NCBI GenBank assembly: GCA_030407315.1
Contig: JALQPE010002660.1
Span: 1-64,000, forward strand
Direction: 5' to 3'
DNA from: Asparagopsis taxiformis
Lineage: Eukaryota; Rhodophyta; Florideophyceae; Bonnemaisoniales; Bonnemaisoniaceae
Length of the DNA: 64,000 nucleotides
The notes beneath the pieces were generated by a model that saw nothing but the letters and a program-made list of their open reading frames with translations, was not told the origin of the DNA and made no database searches. Position numbers and translations under genes: made by a program. Of this stretch, positions 1 to 10,112 are shown piece after piece. Every line of letters starts with the position of its first letter. Position 1 is the first letter of the stretch.

Positions 1-12
1 AAGAAATCAAAT

Positions 13-185
13 CAGCAAAGTCATCGTTACGATGACTTTGCTGTAAGAAATCAAATCATTACAGCGGCCACAATTTTTTACCGGGTAAAAAATTCTTGCT
101 GATTTTTTACCCGGTAAAATTTTCTCACCACTGTAATCAAACCTTTCCTTACAGCAAAGTCATCGTAACGATGACTTTGCTGTAA
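13..185. repeat. Palindrome family A array, left edge
   Basis: Two copies of palindrome P1 (13-46, partial, and 149-185). Each arm reads TTACAGCAAAGTCATCG followed by its reverse complement ending CTTTGCTGTAA. Between them lies the second palindrome, P2, built on TTTTACCCGGTAAAA with flanking CATTACAGCGGCCA arms. Alternating P1 and P2 units recur at 787-1075, 5426-5840 and 61163-61605. The array is cut by the window edge. Confidence 0.9.
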
Positions 186-786
186 GCATCCCGGGTAAAC
201 GGCTTCGGCTGTAAGCGGTTGGGAGTTTCGTCCGTCTCCCACCCTGGGAAGGGTGAGAAGGGAAGTGTGGAGCCGGGAACATCGTACAACGATGGTTTGG
301 ACGACTGTTGACGGCTCTGGGGAGCACTCTGCGTCGTGCAAGCCTGGTTTGCGCTGGCTGCACTACCTGGTATTGAACGGTTCTGTGCGCAAAGTTTACT
401 CATGAAGGAGGTAGGGTGTTGTGTACCACACCAACCATAGTTACTAACATTTGCAGTGTACTCTAGTGATGTAATTATTATTCTAGTTTCTAACTATACA
501 ATGATATTAAGTAAGTCAGATGTGCACAGAGCATGGTCTAAGCCTAGCACGGTAGAGAAAGATGGAAGAAAGATTGAAGGGTAGGCATGCAGAGGTATGA
601 AGGCAGCAGTATGTGTAGACTATGGCAGTGGTAAGAAAATATTTCATGCACCAAAGGGTGGGCAGAGTGACATTAGAGAGGTGGTGTGTAGGGGGAAGGT
701 AGGTGGAGATGATGAAGGAGGACAACAGAAACGAGAGCGAGGGTTGAGACCAACGGCTTACAGATGGAGCAGTTTACCAGGGATGC
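186..786. other. Spacer without recognisable gene
   Basis: No long reading frame or domain is visible on either strand. Around 190-235 there is a short stretch (GGTAAACGGCTTCGGCTGTAA) that also occurs, altered, near 745-780, 5395-5420 and 5830, so it seems to be the outer edge of the family A array. The remainder is plain intergenic sequence. Confidence 0.6.
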
Positions 787-1075
787 TTACAGCAAAGTCA
801 TCGTTACGATGACTTTGCTGTAAGGAAAGGTTTCATTACAGTGGCCATGATTTCTTTACCCGGTAAAAAAATTCCTGGCCGCTGTAATGAAAACGTTTTC
901 TTACAGCAAAGTCATCGTAACGATGACTTTGCTGTCAGGAAACAAAACATTACAGTGGCCATGATTTCTTTACCCGGTAAAAAAATTCCTGGCCTCTGTA
1001 ATGAAACGTTTCCTTACAGCAAAGTCATCGTAACGATGGCTTTGCTGTAAGGATCCTTGGTAAACTGCCTGAGCT
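787..1075. repeat. Palindrome family A array upstream of ParB/dioxygenase gene
   Basis: Three P1 palindromes at 787-823, 901-937 and 1014-1050 alternate with two P2 palindromes centred near 862 and 978, spaced about 113 bases apart. The array ends about 330 bases before the start codon of the ParB/dioxygenase gene. Each P1 can fold into a near-perfect hairpin of 17-18 base pairs. Confidence 0.92.
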
Positions 1076-1402
1076 GTAATTGTCGTACAACGAAAAGTGA
1101 TGTGGAAGGTTCGGATTGGTCAACCGCTGAATATCATTACCAGGGTGTATACTAATAGGAATATGTCAGATCTCTAAGTTTCGCCTATCTTACTCAGCTT
1201 ACGCAGCAAAACAGCTTGTCGTTCAGATCTTCTTCTCTCTTTCTCAATCTTTCACTCTTCGTTTGTCAATCACTCACCAAAGCAATGGCTCAACAATCCC
1301 CCAACGCTTTCGACCGCCAGGTGCGCTCTGCCAGCCGCCGTGACAACGATTCTCCCACTCCTTCTCCCTCTCCTCTCTCCTTCTCTGGCCCCCCCTGTCC
1401 CC

Positions 1403-4400
1403 ATGGACGTTTGCGAAGCTGCTGCAGCGCTGACCCAGCTCAGCCCAGCACCTAAGCCCGTCCCCTCCCCCCCTTCCGCTTCCGATCCCGCGGTTGTCCC
1501 GACAATCGACGCTGGCGTTCCCGCAACTCCGCTTCCGGCTCAATCTGCCGAAGCGGCGCCAGCCGTCGAGGGATCTGGTGCTCCTCTGCCCAGCTCGCCT
1601 GCTCCGGACATGATCATCGCGTCCGGCAGCGACTTGGCAGAGGATGCGGAGAAGGTCGATGATCACAACGCTCGTGACATCGTACCGAACAAGCCTCTCC
1701 GCAGCACCAGGCTGGCCTACCCTGGCACAGTGCCCATCCCGGTGGATGTGGACTACGACATAAGTCCGGAGAGCTGCCGAAACATTCCAGTCTTCATTTC
1801 CCCTCTGGATGTTTCTCCTCCGGCAGTCGTGTCCAGGGTGGTCAGGCCGCATCGCGTTGATGAGTTGAAGAAAACGTTTCTCACTCAGGGATTTTCCGTG
1901 ATTGCTTCACGCGTGTCCGTCTGCGAGGTGATTGATTCCAATGCAAAAGTACGACTGCAATATGTCGATGGATCTCACCGAGTGACCGCGTTGAAGGCCA
2001 TTCTCGAGTCGGCTGGACCTGCTCCTGCGAAGGACAGTCCAGAGTGGGAGGAGTTTGTCAAGTCTGACATCTACCGTCGCTTTGGAACTATTCCAGTCGA
2101 CTTTCTCCTCCCACCGACTCGGCTTGGCCGGGATGTCTTCTGCTCCGAAGAAGTACTCCCGCTTTCACGGCTGATGAACTTCCACACCCACAATGTCAGC
2201 GAGGTAACAGTTGCTGACAATGTGTGCTCTGTGATGGAGTTCATCAATATCCACCGCCTGGGAAAGAAGAAGATCGAGCCGACCGTTCAATACATAAAAG
2301 AACGGAAAGCGCTGAGCTGGATTCGTCCGAGACAGCTCATGCGCTACGTCTCGATCGCGCGAGGGTTCAAGACCATTGAAAGCCCTGCTTTCAAGTACTG
2401 GTCGAGCATCCCGAACAGGCCGGAGTTCGTGCAGTTCTCTTCGACCGAGGATCTGGCTGGTGTACGGTGAACTTGTTGTTCAATGGGTCGTTCAGGAGTG
2501 CTCCGGATGTGCAGAAGTGTTTCATCCTGGAGATGACGGCGCGCTACACTTGTAGCCGTCGGTCGGCCGGGCTGAAACCGTACTCGGTTGGTACCATTGG
2601 GCAGGAATGGATTGCTGGTTTGTTGGAAATCTTCGGGTACGTGAAGGAGGTGGCCGAGTACTGGAACGTGTCGGATGTGTTGAGGATGCTGGATGGGTCA
2701 ATTCCCAGCGTGGGTGACCCGAGCAAGAGCTTCGACATTCGCTCGCGCGTTGTCGAAGTTCTTGCTCAGATGGTCCCCAAGAAGGGGTGCTGGGCAGACT
2801 TCCGTCCCAAGGAAGGCCCCCCCGATGGTTACAGTTACGAAAATATTTTTCCCCGTAAGAAGTCTGTCTTCGGGAAGGACGCCAGGAAAATGCTCCTGCG
2901 CGTCACTGGGTACCGCGACATGCAAATGCGGAAACGCTTTCACGCGATGTACCCAGACATCCCACATGCTGCGCTCCCAGCCACATGTGGTGATGATGCC
3001 CCCATCCCTTCCTCTTCCAATTCCTTGCCCATCCCTTCATCCTCCATTCCTTTGCCCCCACCACCTCAACTGGAATCTTCCAGCAATTCCGAGGTTGCCC
3101 CTGTTCCTGTCTCTACCCCTGCCGTGTCTGCATCCTCCCCTGCGGTGACCCCGGTCAAGCCGACTGCGCGTGGTCCCCAGGATGGCAGCGAACGCTCTGG
3201 TCCAGTTTCCCACGCCGGGACTGGTACCCCCAACCGTCCTGTCCAAGCCGCGCAGGAGCAGGTCTCACCGGCTTCGCAGCCTGAGCCTGCGACTCCGGCT
3301 GCCGAGCAGCACCCTGCTGCTCCGGCCCCCGCTGTCGAAGCTTCCCGTTCTGCATCTGCTAGCAGTTCGGGAAGCTCCAGCGATGACAGCTTCGTCCCTT
3401 CACCATCCGGTGGGGTTGGACAGAAGACGGTTGCGAGGATTTCGACGGAGGGCCCTACTCCCGAGAATGTGGTCGAGGGCAGCAGTGCGAAGGGCGGTGC
3501 AGATCCTGACGAAGATGTCATTGAAGTCAGTGATTCTGCACCGCCCGGAGTGGAAACTTCTGGGAGGAAAGTGATGCCCAGAAGGAGTACCCGCCTGCAA
3601 GCGAGTCGTTCCGGTCGTGGTGGAACGGCGGGTGGTGCTGTGGAGGTCGTCGAGCTGGAGAGCGCCCCCGAGGATGCGGGTGAAAACTCCATCCTCGGGA
3701 AGCGTAACTTGGAAGCCGCTTCTGCGACGCCCGAGCCTTCTACCAAAAAGAGAAGGCTCGGTGAGACTTCATCAAAGTCGTCGTCAAAGAAATCCAAGTC
3801 GGCTTCCCGAGGTCGCTCTCGGGAGCCGGTTCTCCAGTTCGACGACGCCCAGGAGAATCCCATTCCCGACAGCATCGTCGATGAGAATGTGGCCGCCGTT
3901 CTCCCCAGCGCAATTGCGTCTGGCAGCCGGATGAAGTACTATATGGAAAGTACGACGGTGGAGACGGTTCGGGCGGAAATGAGGGCGGCAGCATTCCAGG
4001 CAGCTGCATCGCCGGGTGCTGAGGATACGGTGGTGGACAGGTACTTTGCGGTGAAGAAGGCATTGTTGGAAAACTTGGGGGTTATTGTTATGGAAGGCCT
4101 GTTGGCATCGTCCACGGCTGGTAATGCGACGCATGAGTTGTTCGGTCACTTCGCTAGGCAGTTCCCGCTGGTTGAGGAGGTTGAAAAACCCTCCCAGCAG
4201 TCTGATTCTAACGATGACGACAGGGAGCCACAGGACGAGCCGCCAGCTTTCGCAAAGCCCGGCTTCGATCCTTCGCCGTGGCAGTTCATCCACAACGTGG
4301 GTGATGCGAAGGACCGCATCGATGGTGGTCGTGGGCGCCTCTCTCTGCCGCGGCGTGAGTTGTGCGACAAGTTGGAGGAGGGGAATTTGGAGATGTATAA

Positions 4401-4920
4401 GAACAAGTTGGTGGCAGAGCTTGCTCTTGGTGTTTGTGCGGAGTTCTTGAAGTTGGGAATGGAGGGTGAGGATCCTGTCTTCTTCCCGAAGACAGGATTG
4501 CGGCTGCTTCTTACAGCAGATGGGGCTGCGGACCAGGATGGGCACACGGACTTCAAGGTAGCGACGAATAGTGTTGGAAGTCCTACCACGTCTCCATCAT
4601 ATTTCATGATGTCGAGCGGAGCCGATGGGTTCTCTATAGTAGTTGCCCCTTATAGTCATGTATGCCTGGCCAGTCCGGGCGCCGATATGTGGAAGGTTCC
4701 CCCTCTCATCTTTTGGGTGCCACCCTATTCCGTATTGGTTGGTCGCGGTGACCTTTACCATTACGGGGTCGGCTTCAGCCGAGGAGATCTTCCTGCAGGC
4801 GAGAAGTTAGTCTATGGCCTGCCCACGCGCGGCCACATCTACTTGAAGACGGAGAAGGACGTCCTCACGGACCACATCCACACCGTCGAATATTACAAGT
4901 ACGATAGGAGCAATAGATAG
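1403..4920 (+). CDS. ParB/Srx-like domain protein with C-terminal 2OG-Fe(II) dioxygenase-like domain (copy 1)
   Basis: The protein has three parts. First comes a ParB/sulfiredoxin-like domain with the signature YVDGSHRVTALKAI near residue 187. A long disordered stretch rich in Ser, Pro and Glu follows, with basic patches such as KKRRLGE that look like nuclear signals. The C-terminal domain keeps dioxygenase hallmarks: GHTDF (iron ligands H at 4543, D at 4549), the distal histidine in RGDLYHYG (4759) and a later Arg-x-His. Its substrate is unknown; oxidation of a DNA base is only inferred from the family pattern. The frame shifts by -1 at 2466-2467 (GG). The decayed paralogue at 62.4 kb aligns across that point without a gap, so the two halves are one gene. 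ATG 1403 (good context) is chosen; an ATG at 1285 would fit only if one C were extra in the C7 run near 1389-1395. Confidence 0.72.
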
Positions 4921-5425
4921 CATATCAGAAGTATTAAAACCTATACTACTGTTCCCTGCTATAAAGTTCTGTCTTTCTCATCTCAACATTGTTACCTTAG
5001 CCCATTTTTCAGTTCTCATCTATACATCTGTCCTTCATCTCATAGTTTAGTGCTACTCAGCAGATTGCTTGCTACTTTTTAATATTAGTCTACAACGTTA
5101 TATGATTTTACTAGCTAGGCCGTAGGGGGAGACTAGTTTCAACCCTTGACAACGCGCAGATTTCGACTACGAGAGCCGTCACTGTGATAAATTATTTGTA
5201 GAATTTTCGTCTATCTTCCCACCTACACTAGGCTACCTATATATATACAGGGTATAACCTGAACAGAGACCACGTGAGGTAAAATACTCCTGAGAGCTGC
5301 TCACAGCCGTACAGACCTTTGCTGAGCAATTTACCCGACTTCAAACTTCGCTTCTTACCTTTACCAGGATGAGAGAAGGACGAAACTCCCTGCTGCTTAC
5401 AGCCGAAGCCGTTTACCAGGGTTCC
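4921..5425. other. 3' flank of copy 1
   Basis: A/T-rich sequence without a credible gene. A short piece at 5395-5424 (GCCGAAGCCGTTTACCAGGG) repeats the array-edge motif seen near 200 and 760. It is taken as the boundary between gene flank and the right-hand palindrome array. Confidence 0.6.
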
Positions 5426-5840
5426 TTACAGCAAAGTCATCGTTACGATGACTTTGCTGTAAGAAAACAAATCATTACAGCAGCCACGATTTCTTTACCG
5501 GGTAAAAAAATTGTGGCCGCTGTAATGATTTGCTTTCTTACAGCAAAGTCATCGTAACGATGACTTTGCTGTAAGGAACCGTTTCCTTGCAGTGGCCAAA
5601 GAATTTTTTACCGGGTAAAAAATCAGCAAGAAATTTTACCGGGTAAAAAATTGTGGCCGCTGTAATGTTTTGCTTTCTTACAGCAAAGTCATCGTTACGA
5701 TGACTTTGCTGTAAGAAAACGTTTCATTACAGCGGCCACAATTTTTTTACCCGGTAAAGAAATCATGGCTGCTGTAATGATTTGTTTTCTTACAGCAAAG
5801 TCATCGTAACGATGACTTTGCTGTCAGCATCCCCGGTAAA
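5426..5840. repeat. Palindrome family A array downstream of copy 1
   Basis: Four P1 palindromes (5426-5462, 5538-5574, 5678-5714, 5790-5826) alternate with P2-type palindromes carrying TTTACCGGGTAAA cores. The segment 5575-5665 is almost identical to 61313-61405, including a doubled P2 core, so arrays 56 kb apart have recently shared sequence. Together with the array at 787-1075 it brackets the ParB/dioxygenase gene. Confidence 0.92.
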
Positions 5841-6131
5841 CGGCCCGCACTGTAATGGGGTGACTGCTTCTCCTACATCGCTCTGTTACTGGTGTTCTAC
5901 ATGCTGCGTTGCTACACAATTTCGCACTCACATCTTTCTAGTTTCTCTCCCTTTCGTATCCATAGGTATAGCAGTTGAAAAGTGGATAGTTTGCACTCCA
6001 GGCCGCAGATGCCTTCCTGCAGTCATGTCACGATTGTTGTAGTGTAGTCTATAATATCTAGCGCTCTTGGAAGATGATGCACAGTCTATTGTCTCTGTCA
6101 ATGCGTGTTTACTCAAATCTATCAAAGTAGC
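5841..6131. other. Spacer before the methyltransferase-SET gene
   Basis: About 290 bases with no gene. It contains the 3' end region of the minus-strand methyltransferase-SET gene. No terminal repeat is seen. Confidence 0.6.
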
Positions 6132-9100
6132 TCAGTTAGCTGGCCAATATTTTCTACCATAGTCAGCAAATATCTCCTCATCAGCTTCAACGTCTCTGGT
6201 CAGAACGACCTTGACAGCATGGGGATTCTTGATATTCGAAGCAAAGTCCGGTTTGTCTATGGCATCGCCTTGTCGAAACTCGGCTGACTGTGTTCGACTC
6301 ACCTCGGTCGCTTTCTCCGTTCCGTCAATGACCCGACAATCATTGAGGTAGCTGGTACAATTATAGACCGCTGGAACGAGCCAGACCTTCCGAACAGGTG
6401 CACCCCTCCCTATGTACGTGGTTTCCAATTCCATGTTGTAGTCCTGGAACCTCTCTCCTGTGCACCCAAATCCTTCCGGGCCGTACATCACTGATCTCTG
6501 CGGTTCCGAGTCTCGAATCTTCGCATAGAAAATCGTCCCGTTGTACCAGCCAATGACCGTCCCCTTCTTCAGTTTCTTCGCCGCGAATACGCCAAACCCA
6601 CCACCTCTTACCTCCGATTGCGAAACATAGACACCGTAGAATGCGGCATCAGCAGCCAGAATCGCGTCCGGGTCTATGCTCCAAAACGAGTGCATGTCCT
6701 CGGCCGGCCACTGGTCCATAGGCACCCCGCTCAATCTGTGAAGCATAGAACCGTCCTTCTTCATTGACGCAACGAACACAAGCAGATGGTTCGGCAATGC
6801 TGTCACAGCAGGTAAACCTTCTGGTGCATCTGAGATGTGCTTCTGACGAAGCCTTGGAGCTTTTCCTGTGACCGGTACCGACTCGTCCCCAAGAATACTC
6901 TCCACCTCACGCTGCAAGATCCCCCCATATCGCCCGGCTTTCACCTCACTGACGAAAGCATGCAGTATCCACTCCTGCGATGCATCGTGGCACCTTTTTT
7001 CCTTCTCACACCCAATGAACCGACGATACGTACCATCCCTCAACGTCATACACGCTATGGCTGTGCTGTATGTTCCCGAGAAGAAATCCATCACGATATC
7101 GTTCTGCTTCGAAAATCGTTCCAGAAGCTCACGAAGAGTGGTCAACGCCTTCTGCTCATGGCGCAGTCGGTTGTTCTGCCCATCGTATTGAGCTTCACCA
7201 GCCGACAACCTCGGAACGTTGTCAATCGCGTTGGTGAACCCAGGGTGCCTCGATATGTCCGGATTGTGCAACCTGTAATCCACCATATCGTATGCAGCCA
7301 TACCCTTCCCCCGCTTATACGCATGGATAACGAAATCGTGCATATTATGCAGTGTGCACGTTTTCGTCGATGGATTGGACGTAAAGCTGTGTGGTCGGCG
7401 AGATAGCACGACTGGAACACTGTCCACAATCATCTTGCCAGGCTCGGCATTTCTGATTGCATCCATCCATGCCACGAGTTGGCGCACGCTGGAATAGATT
7501 AGAGCATGACCGCCAGGCCGAAGAACTCGAACTATTTCACACGCAACACTCGCCAACTCTTCCGGCTCCAGAATATCGTACTCCGAGTTTTCTCTGCCGC
7601 CTTCCCGCCTCGTGTTGAATGGAGGATCAGTGAGCACAAGCTGAACACTGTCCTCCAACACGCCATCTTCCAGGAAACTAATTTTGTCCTCCACCTCTTT
7701 GGCTACATCAGTGGCGTCACAATTCACAGTGTGAATGTAACGCCCCATCACAGCTTCCAGCTTGGTGACATATTCCGGCTTGGATTCCTTTCCGACGTCA
7801 ACGAGCGGTGCTTCTGTAGGCGATACAGTGTCAACCTCCATAGCGTCATCCTCGGCCGCACCTTCTCTTGTTGCTGTTTCGCTAGCAACCGCCGCATTAT
7901 CGTCCTCTCCACCACCGCGCTCCAGCCTAGCCTTCTTCCTCTGTGGCTCCAGACTATCCTCTTCTATATCCTCGCTGCCATTGTTTGGCACTGCTGCGGA
8001 TATTTCCATCTGCGCAGGTGCACCTTCAAGGATGCCAGGCTCGGGCGTATCCTCAAGACTGTGCAACTCATCCATGGTCAGAGGAAGCTTTCGTTGCTCT
8101 CGGGTTCGCAATAACCAAGCCTTCAGCCTCCTCTGACCATCCAGGGCATGAGACGTGTTCAACTTGGCTCGCATGAACGAGTTCAATCCGAACTTGTCAG
8201 GAGTGTCGAAAAGCAAGGCTCGAAGTCTCTGCATCAGCTGACCACGCTCGGCGAACACATTCACCTCAGTGACACATTGGCGTATCGACAGCAGGAAGGC
8301 GCTTGTCAATGATCGCAGCCTTGCATCCACAGCCACTGGAAGGTCGGCACAGAACCCGTTTTCACTGTCTACAGTTTTCGGGACAATGGTCAGGTTTTTC
8401 CGATGCTCCTCGACCGCGCAGCCATCAGACCGATTCGGGAGTGACCTGAAGCAAAGGCTCGCAGGATCGAATACCATGAACGGCCAGCACATCGATTCAA
8501 CATCCTCATACCCCAACACTCTTGCCCCGGTATCCCACGCAGCTAACACACGGTCGACAACAAATCCAAGCTGGTTGGCTTGCGCACTGGATGTTGCAAT
8601 TCCAACCATTCCACCACCACCAATGGCCCCGGATGTGGCTCTGGCCCGCCTAGATGGCGCACTGCCCATCTCCTTACTGCGAATAGCCAAGATACACTGG
8701 CACATCATAACCATCAGCCTCCTGAACCGCTTCTGGCTAGCCTGCAAAGAATCTTGCATGTCGGATGTAGCGCCGTCTAGAAAGTACCTGCTCGAAAGCA
8801 GTTCGCGGTTCAGTGGAGAGGACAATTCTCCGCGGGGTGTCTTGCCAAACATTTCGACGGCACGAGAACTAGTCACCCCCACCTGTTTCGGAAACTCAAC
8901 CATCCTCGGAGAATCACCCATCTCTGCATTGAGTCCCCATGCATGACAAAACATTTGCCACAGACGCAAATCAATCGCACTCGAATCTTCTGCTCGGTGA
9001 TACGGCCGAAGCACAGCCAGGATAGACATGCATGAGCTGTACTGCGGTTTACCACTCAGGCTTGAAGCAATTTGGCCGCTTGGATCGCAGGATTTGATCC

Positions 9101-9608
9101 AGCCCAACACATCGGCCATCCTCACAGACGAAATATGAGCGTACTTGTCCTTTCCTTTTTGGACCCAGTACTCGTCTCTGAGATCAACGGCGATCATCAG
9201 ATACTCAACAAACATCATGCGCCTTTGCAGGCCTGCAATGTCGTTGGATGTCGTCGCTCTCACACGGTCCAGCACAACAGCAGTACTGCTGTTGGTGTCC
9301 GCCACGATAGACTCTTCTCGCATAGGAATCGTAACGCCAGGAGGAAAGACGCCCTTCTCCATTCCACGTACAATTGCCATGCAGCGGTGCGCTCCATCCA
9401 ATATCTCCAGAACGCCTTCTCGAAACCTGCCAGTCACGGGATGAGCTGTGTCATAACCGCTGTTGCGAATGCTCTCCATGAGCGCTTCCACATGACTTGC
9501 ATCAACATCGCGAATCGATACGAATTTGCTGACTTGATTGGGGTCGATGAACACCCATCCGTCGTGCTTTTCACCGTGATTGTGGAACGTTCCTTCCATG
9601 GCGAACAA
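6132..9608 (-). CDS. ParB-like / DNA amino-methyltransferase / SET fusion protein
   Basis: This is an uninterrupted frame of 1158 residues. Residues 20-110 form a ParB/Srx-like domain with ILDGAHRCMAIV at 69-80. Residues 120-540 are helical and unassigned. A nuclear-signal-like QRKKARLER lies near 556. The methyltransferase spans about 615-890: motif IV is LTDPPF (661-664), then RPGG, then motif I DFFSGTYSTA (841-850). This order marks a beta-class enzyme, and DPPF favours N6-adenine over N4-cytosine. A SET domain fills 1000-1158: GGGFGVFAA, the NCTSYLNDCR segment in place of the usual NHSC, and the terminal EEIFADYG with the catalytic-type Tyr at 1150. It could methylate both DNA and a protein such as a histone. 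Start at 9608; a second ATG three codons on has the better context. Substrates are inferred. Confidence 0.88.
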   Translation of the reverse strand: MFAMEGTFHNHGEKHDGWVFIDPNQVSKFVSIRDVDASHVEALMESIRNSGYDTAHPVTGRFREGVLEILDGAHRCMAIVRGMEKGVFPPGVTIPMREESIVADTNSSTAVVLDRVRATTSNDIAGLQRRMMFVEYLMIAVDLRDEYWVQKGKDKYAHISSVRMADVLGWIKSCDPSGQIASSLSGKPQYSSCMSILAVLRPYHRAEDSSAIDLRLWQMFCHAWGLNAEMGDSPRMVEFPKQVGVTSSRAVEMFGKTPRGELSSPLNRELLSSRYFLDGATSDMQDSLQASQKRFRRLMVMMCQCILAIRSKEMGSAPSRRARATSGAIGGGGMVGIATSSAQANQLGFVVDRVLAAWDTGARVLGYEDVESMCWPFMVFDPASLCFRSLPNRSDGCAVEEHRKNLTIVPKTVDSENGFCADLPVAVDARLRSLTSAFLLSIRQCVTEVNVFAERGQLMQRLRALLFDTPDKFGLNSFMRAKLNTSHALDGQRRLKAWLLRTREQRKLPLTMDELHSLEDTPEPGILEGAPAQMEISAAVPNNGSEDIEEDSLEPQRKKARLERGGGEDDNAAVASETATREGAAEDDAMEVDTVSPTEAPLVDVGKESKPEYVTKLEAVMGRYIHTVNCDATDVAKEVEDKISFLEDGVLEDSVQLVLTDPPFNTRREGGRENSEYDILEPEELASVACEIVRVLRPGGHALIYSSVRQLVAWMDAIRNAEPGKMIVDSVPVVLSRRPHSFTSNPSTKTCTLHNMHDFVIHAYKRGKGMAAYDMVDYRLHNPDISRHPGFTNAIDNVPRLSAGEAQYDGQNNRLRHEQKALTTLRELLERFSKQNDIVMDFFSGTYSTAIACMTLRDGTYRRFIGCEKEKRCHDASQEWILHAFVSEVKAGRYGGILQREVESILGDESVPVTGKAPRLRQKHISDAPEGLPAVTALPNHLLVFVASMKKDGSMLHRLSGVPMDQWPAEDMHSFWSIDPDAILAADAAFYGVYVSQSEVRGGGFGVFAAKKLKKGTVIGWYNGTIFYAKIRDSEPQRSVMYGPEGFGCTGERFQDYNMELETTYIGRGAPVRKVWLVPAVYNCTSYLNDCRVIDGTEKATEVSRTQSAEFRQGDAIDKPDFASNIKNPHAVKVVLTRDVEADEEIFADYGRKYWPAN

Positions 9609-10112
9609 AGGTAGAGTTTTTAAGAAAGGGATAGTTGGTTGCTGCTTGACCAGGGTGGCGCAAAGCAGAAGTTGGTTGTTTAAAACAAAGTGTCAGCGAG
9701 TGGTAGCACTTCGGTGGCTGTTTCCTTTCCACCCCTGTCCGAACCTTTACAAGATAACTACATCGACTGTTAGCTCAATAATCAATGTAATACTAAAGTA
9801 ATACTCAAAATATTTTTCCATGCAATTTATTGGGCCCCGTAACATCTCTAAGCGTATCTTTGTAGTCCAATCGTATGCATCCGACATTCACTTCTAGAAC
9901 GATTATTCACATCAAATTTTATGCTGCAATCAGTTCATGGCAGACATCATCCACACTGACGTGTCAATTTTGTCAATTGTCCATTCTATTTCTACACCAC
10001 CTAAACATCTCTTCTGGACCTTTCCAATCCTCCTAGTATATACTACTCTTTAGCAGAAGGTAACGGTTAGGCTTTCACTAATACAACAATTCTATCCCAT
10101 AGCTATCCCAAC
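9609..10112. other. Divergent intergenic region
   Basis: About 500 bases lie between the start codons of the minus-strand methyltransferase-SET gene and the plus-strand gene at 10113. Promoters for both presumably lie here, but no motif stands out. No palindrome of families A-C is present. Confidence 0.55.

Noticed and set aside
2400..2500. A spliceosomal intron joining the two halves of ParB/dioxygenase copy 1
   Set aside because: The protein alignment to the 62.4-kb copy is gapless across the junction, so only one base is at issue and there is no room for an intron.
1..5840. CRISPR-like array from the regularly spaced P1 palindromes
   Set aside because: The spacers are themselves repeated palindromes (P2) and not unique, no cas genes are present, and the setting is eukaryotic.
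7506..9614. Long plus-strand frames opposite the methyltransferase-SET gene
   Set aside because: They are antisense shadows of a conserved gene with recognisable domains on the other strand.
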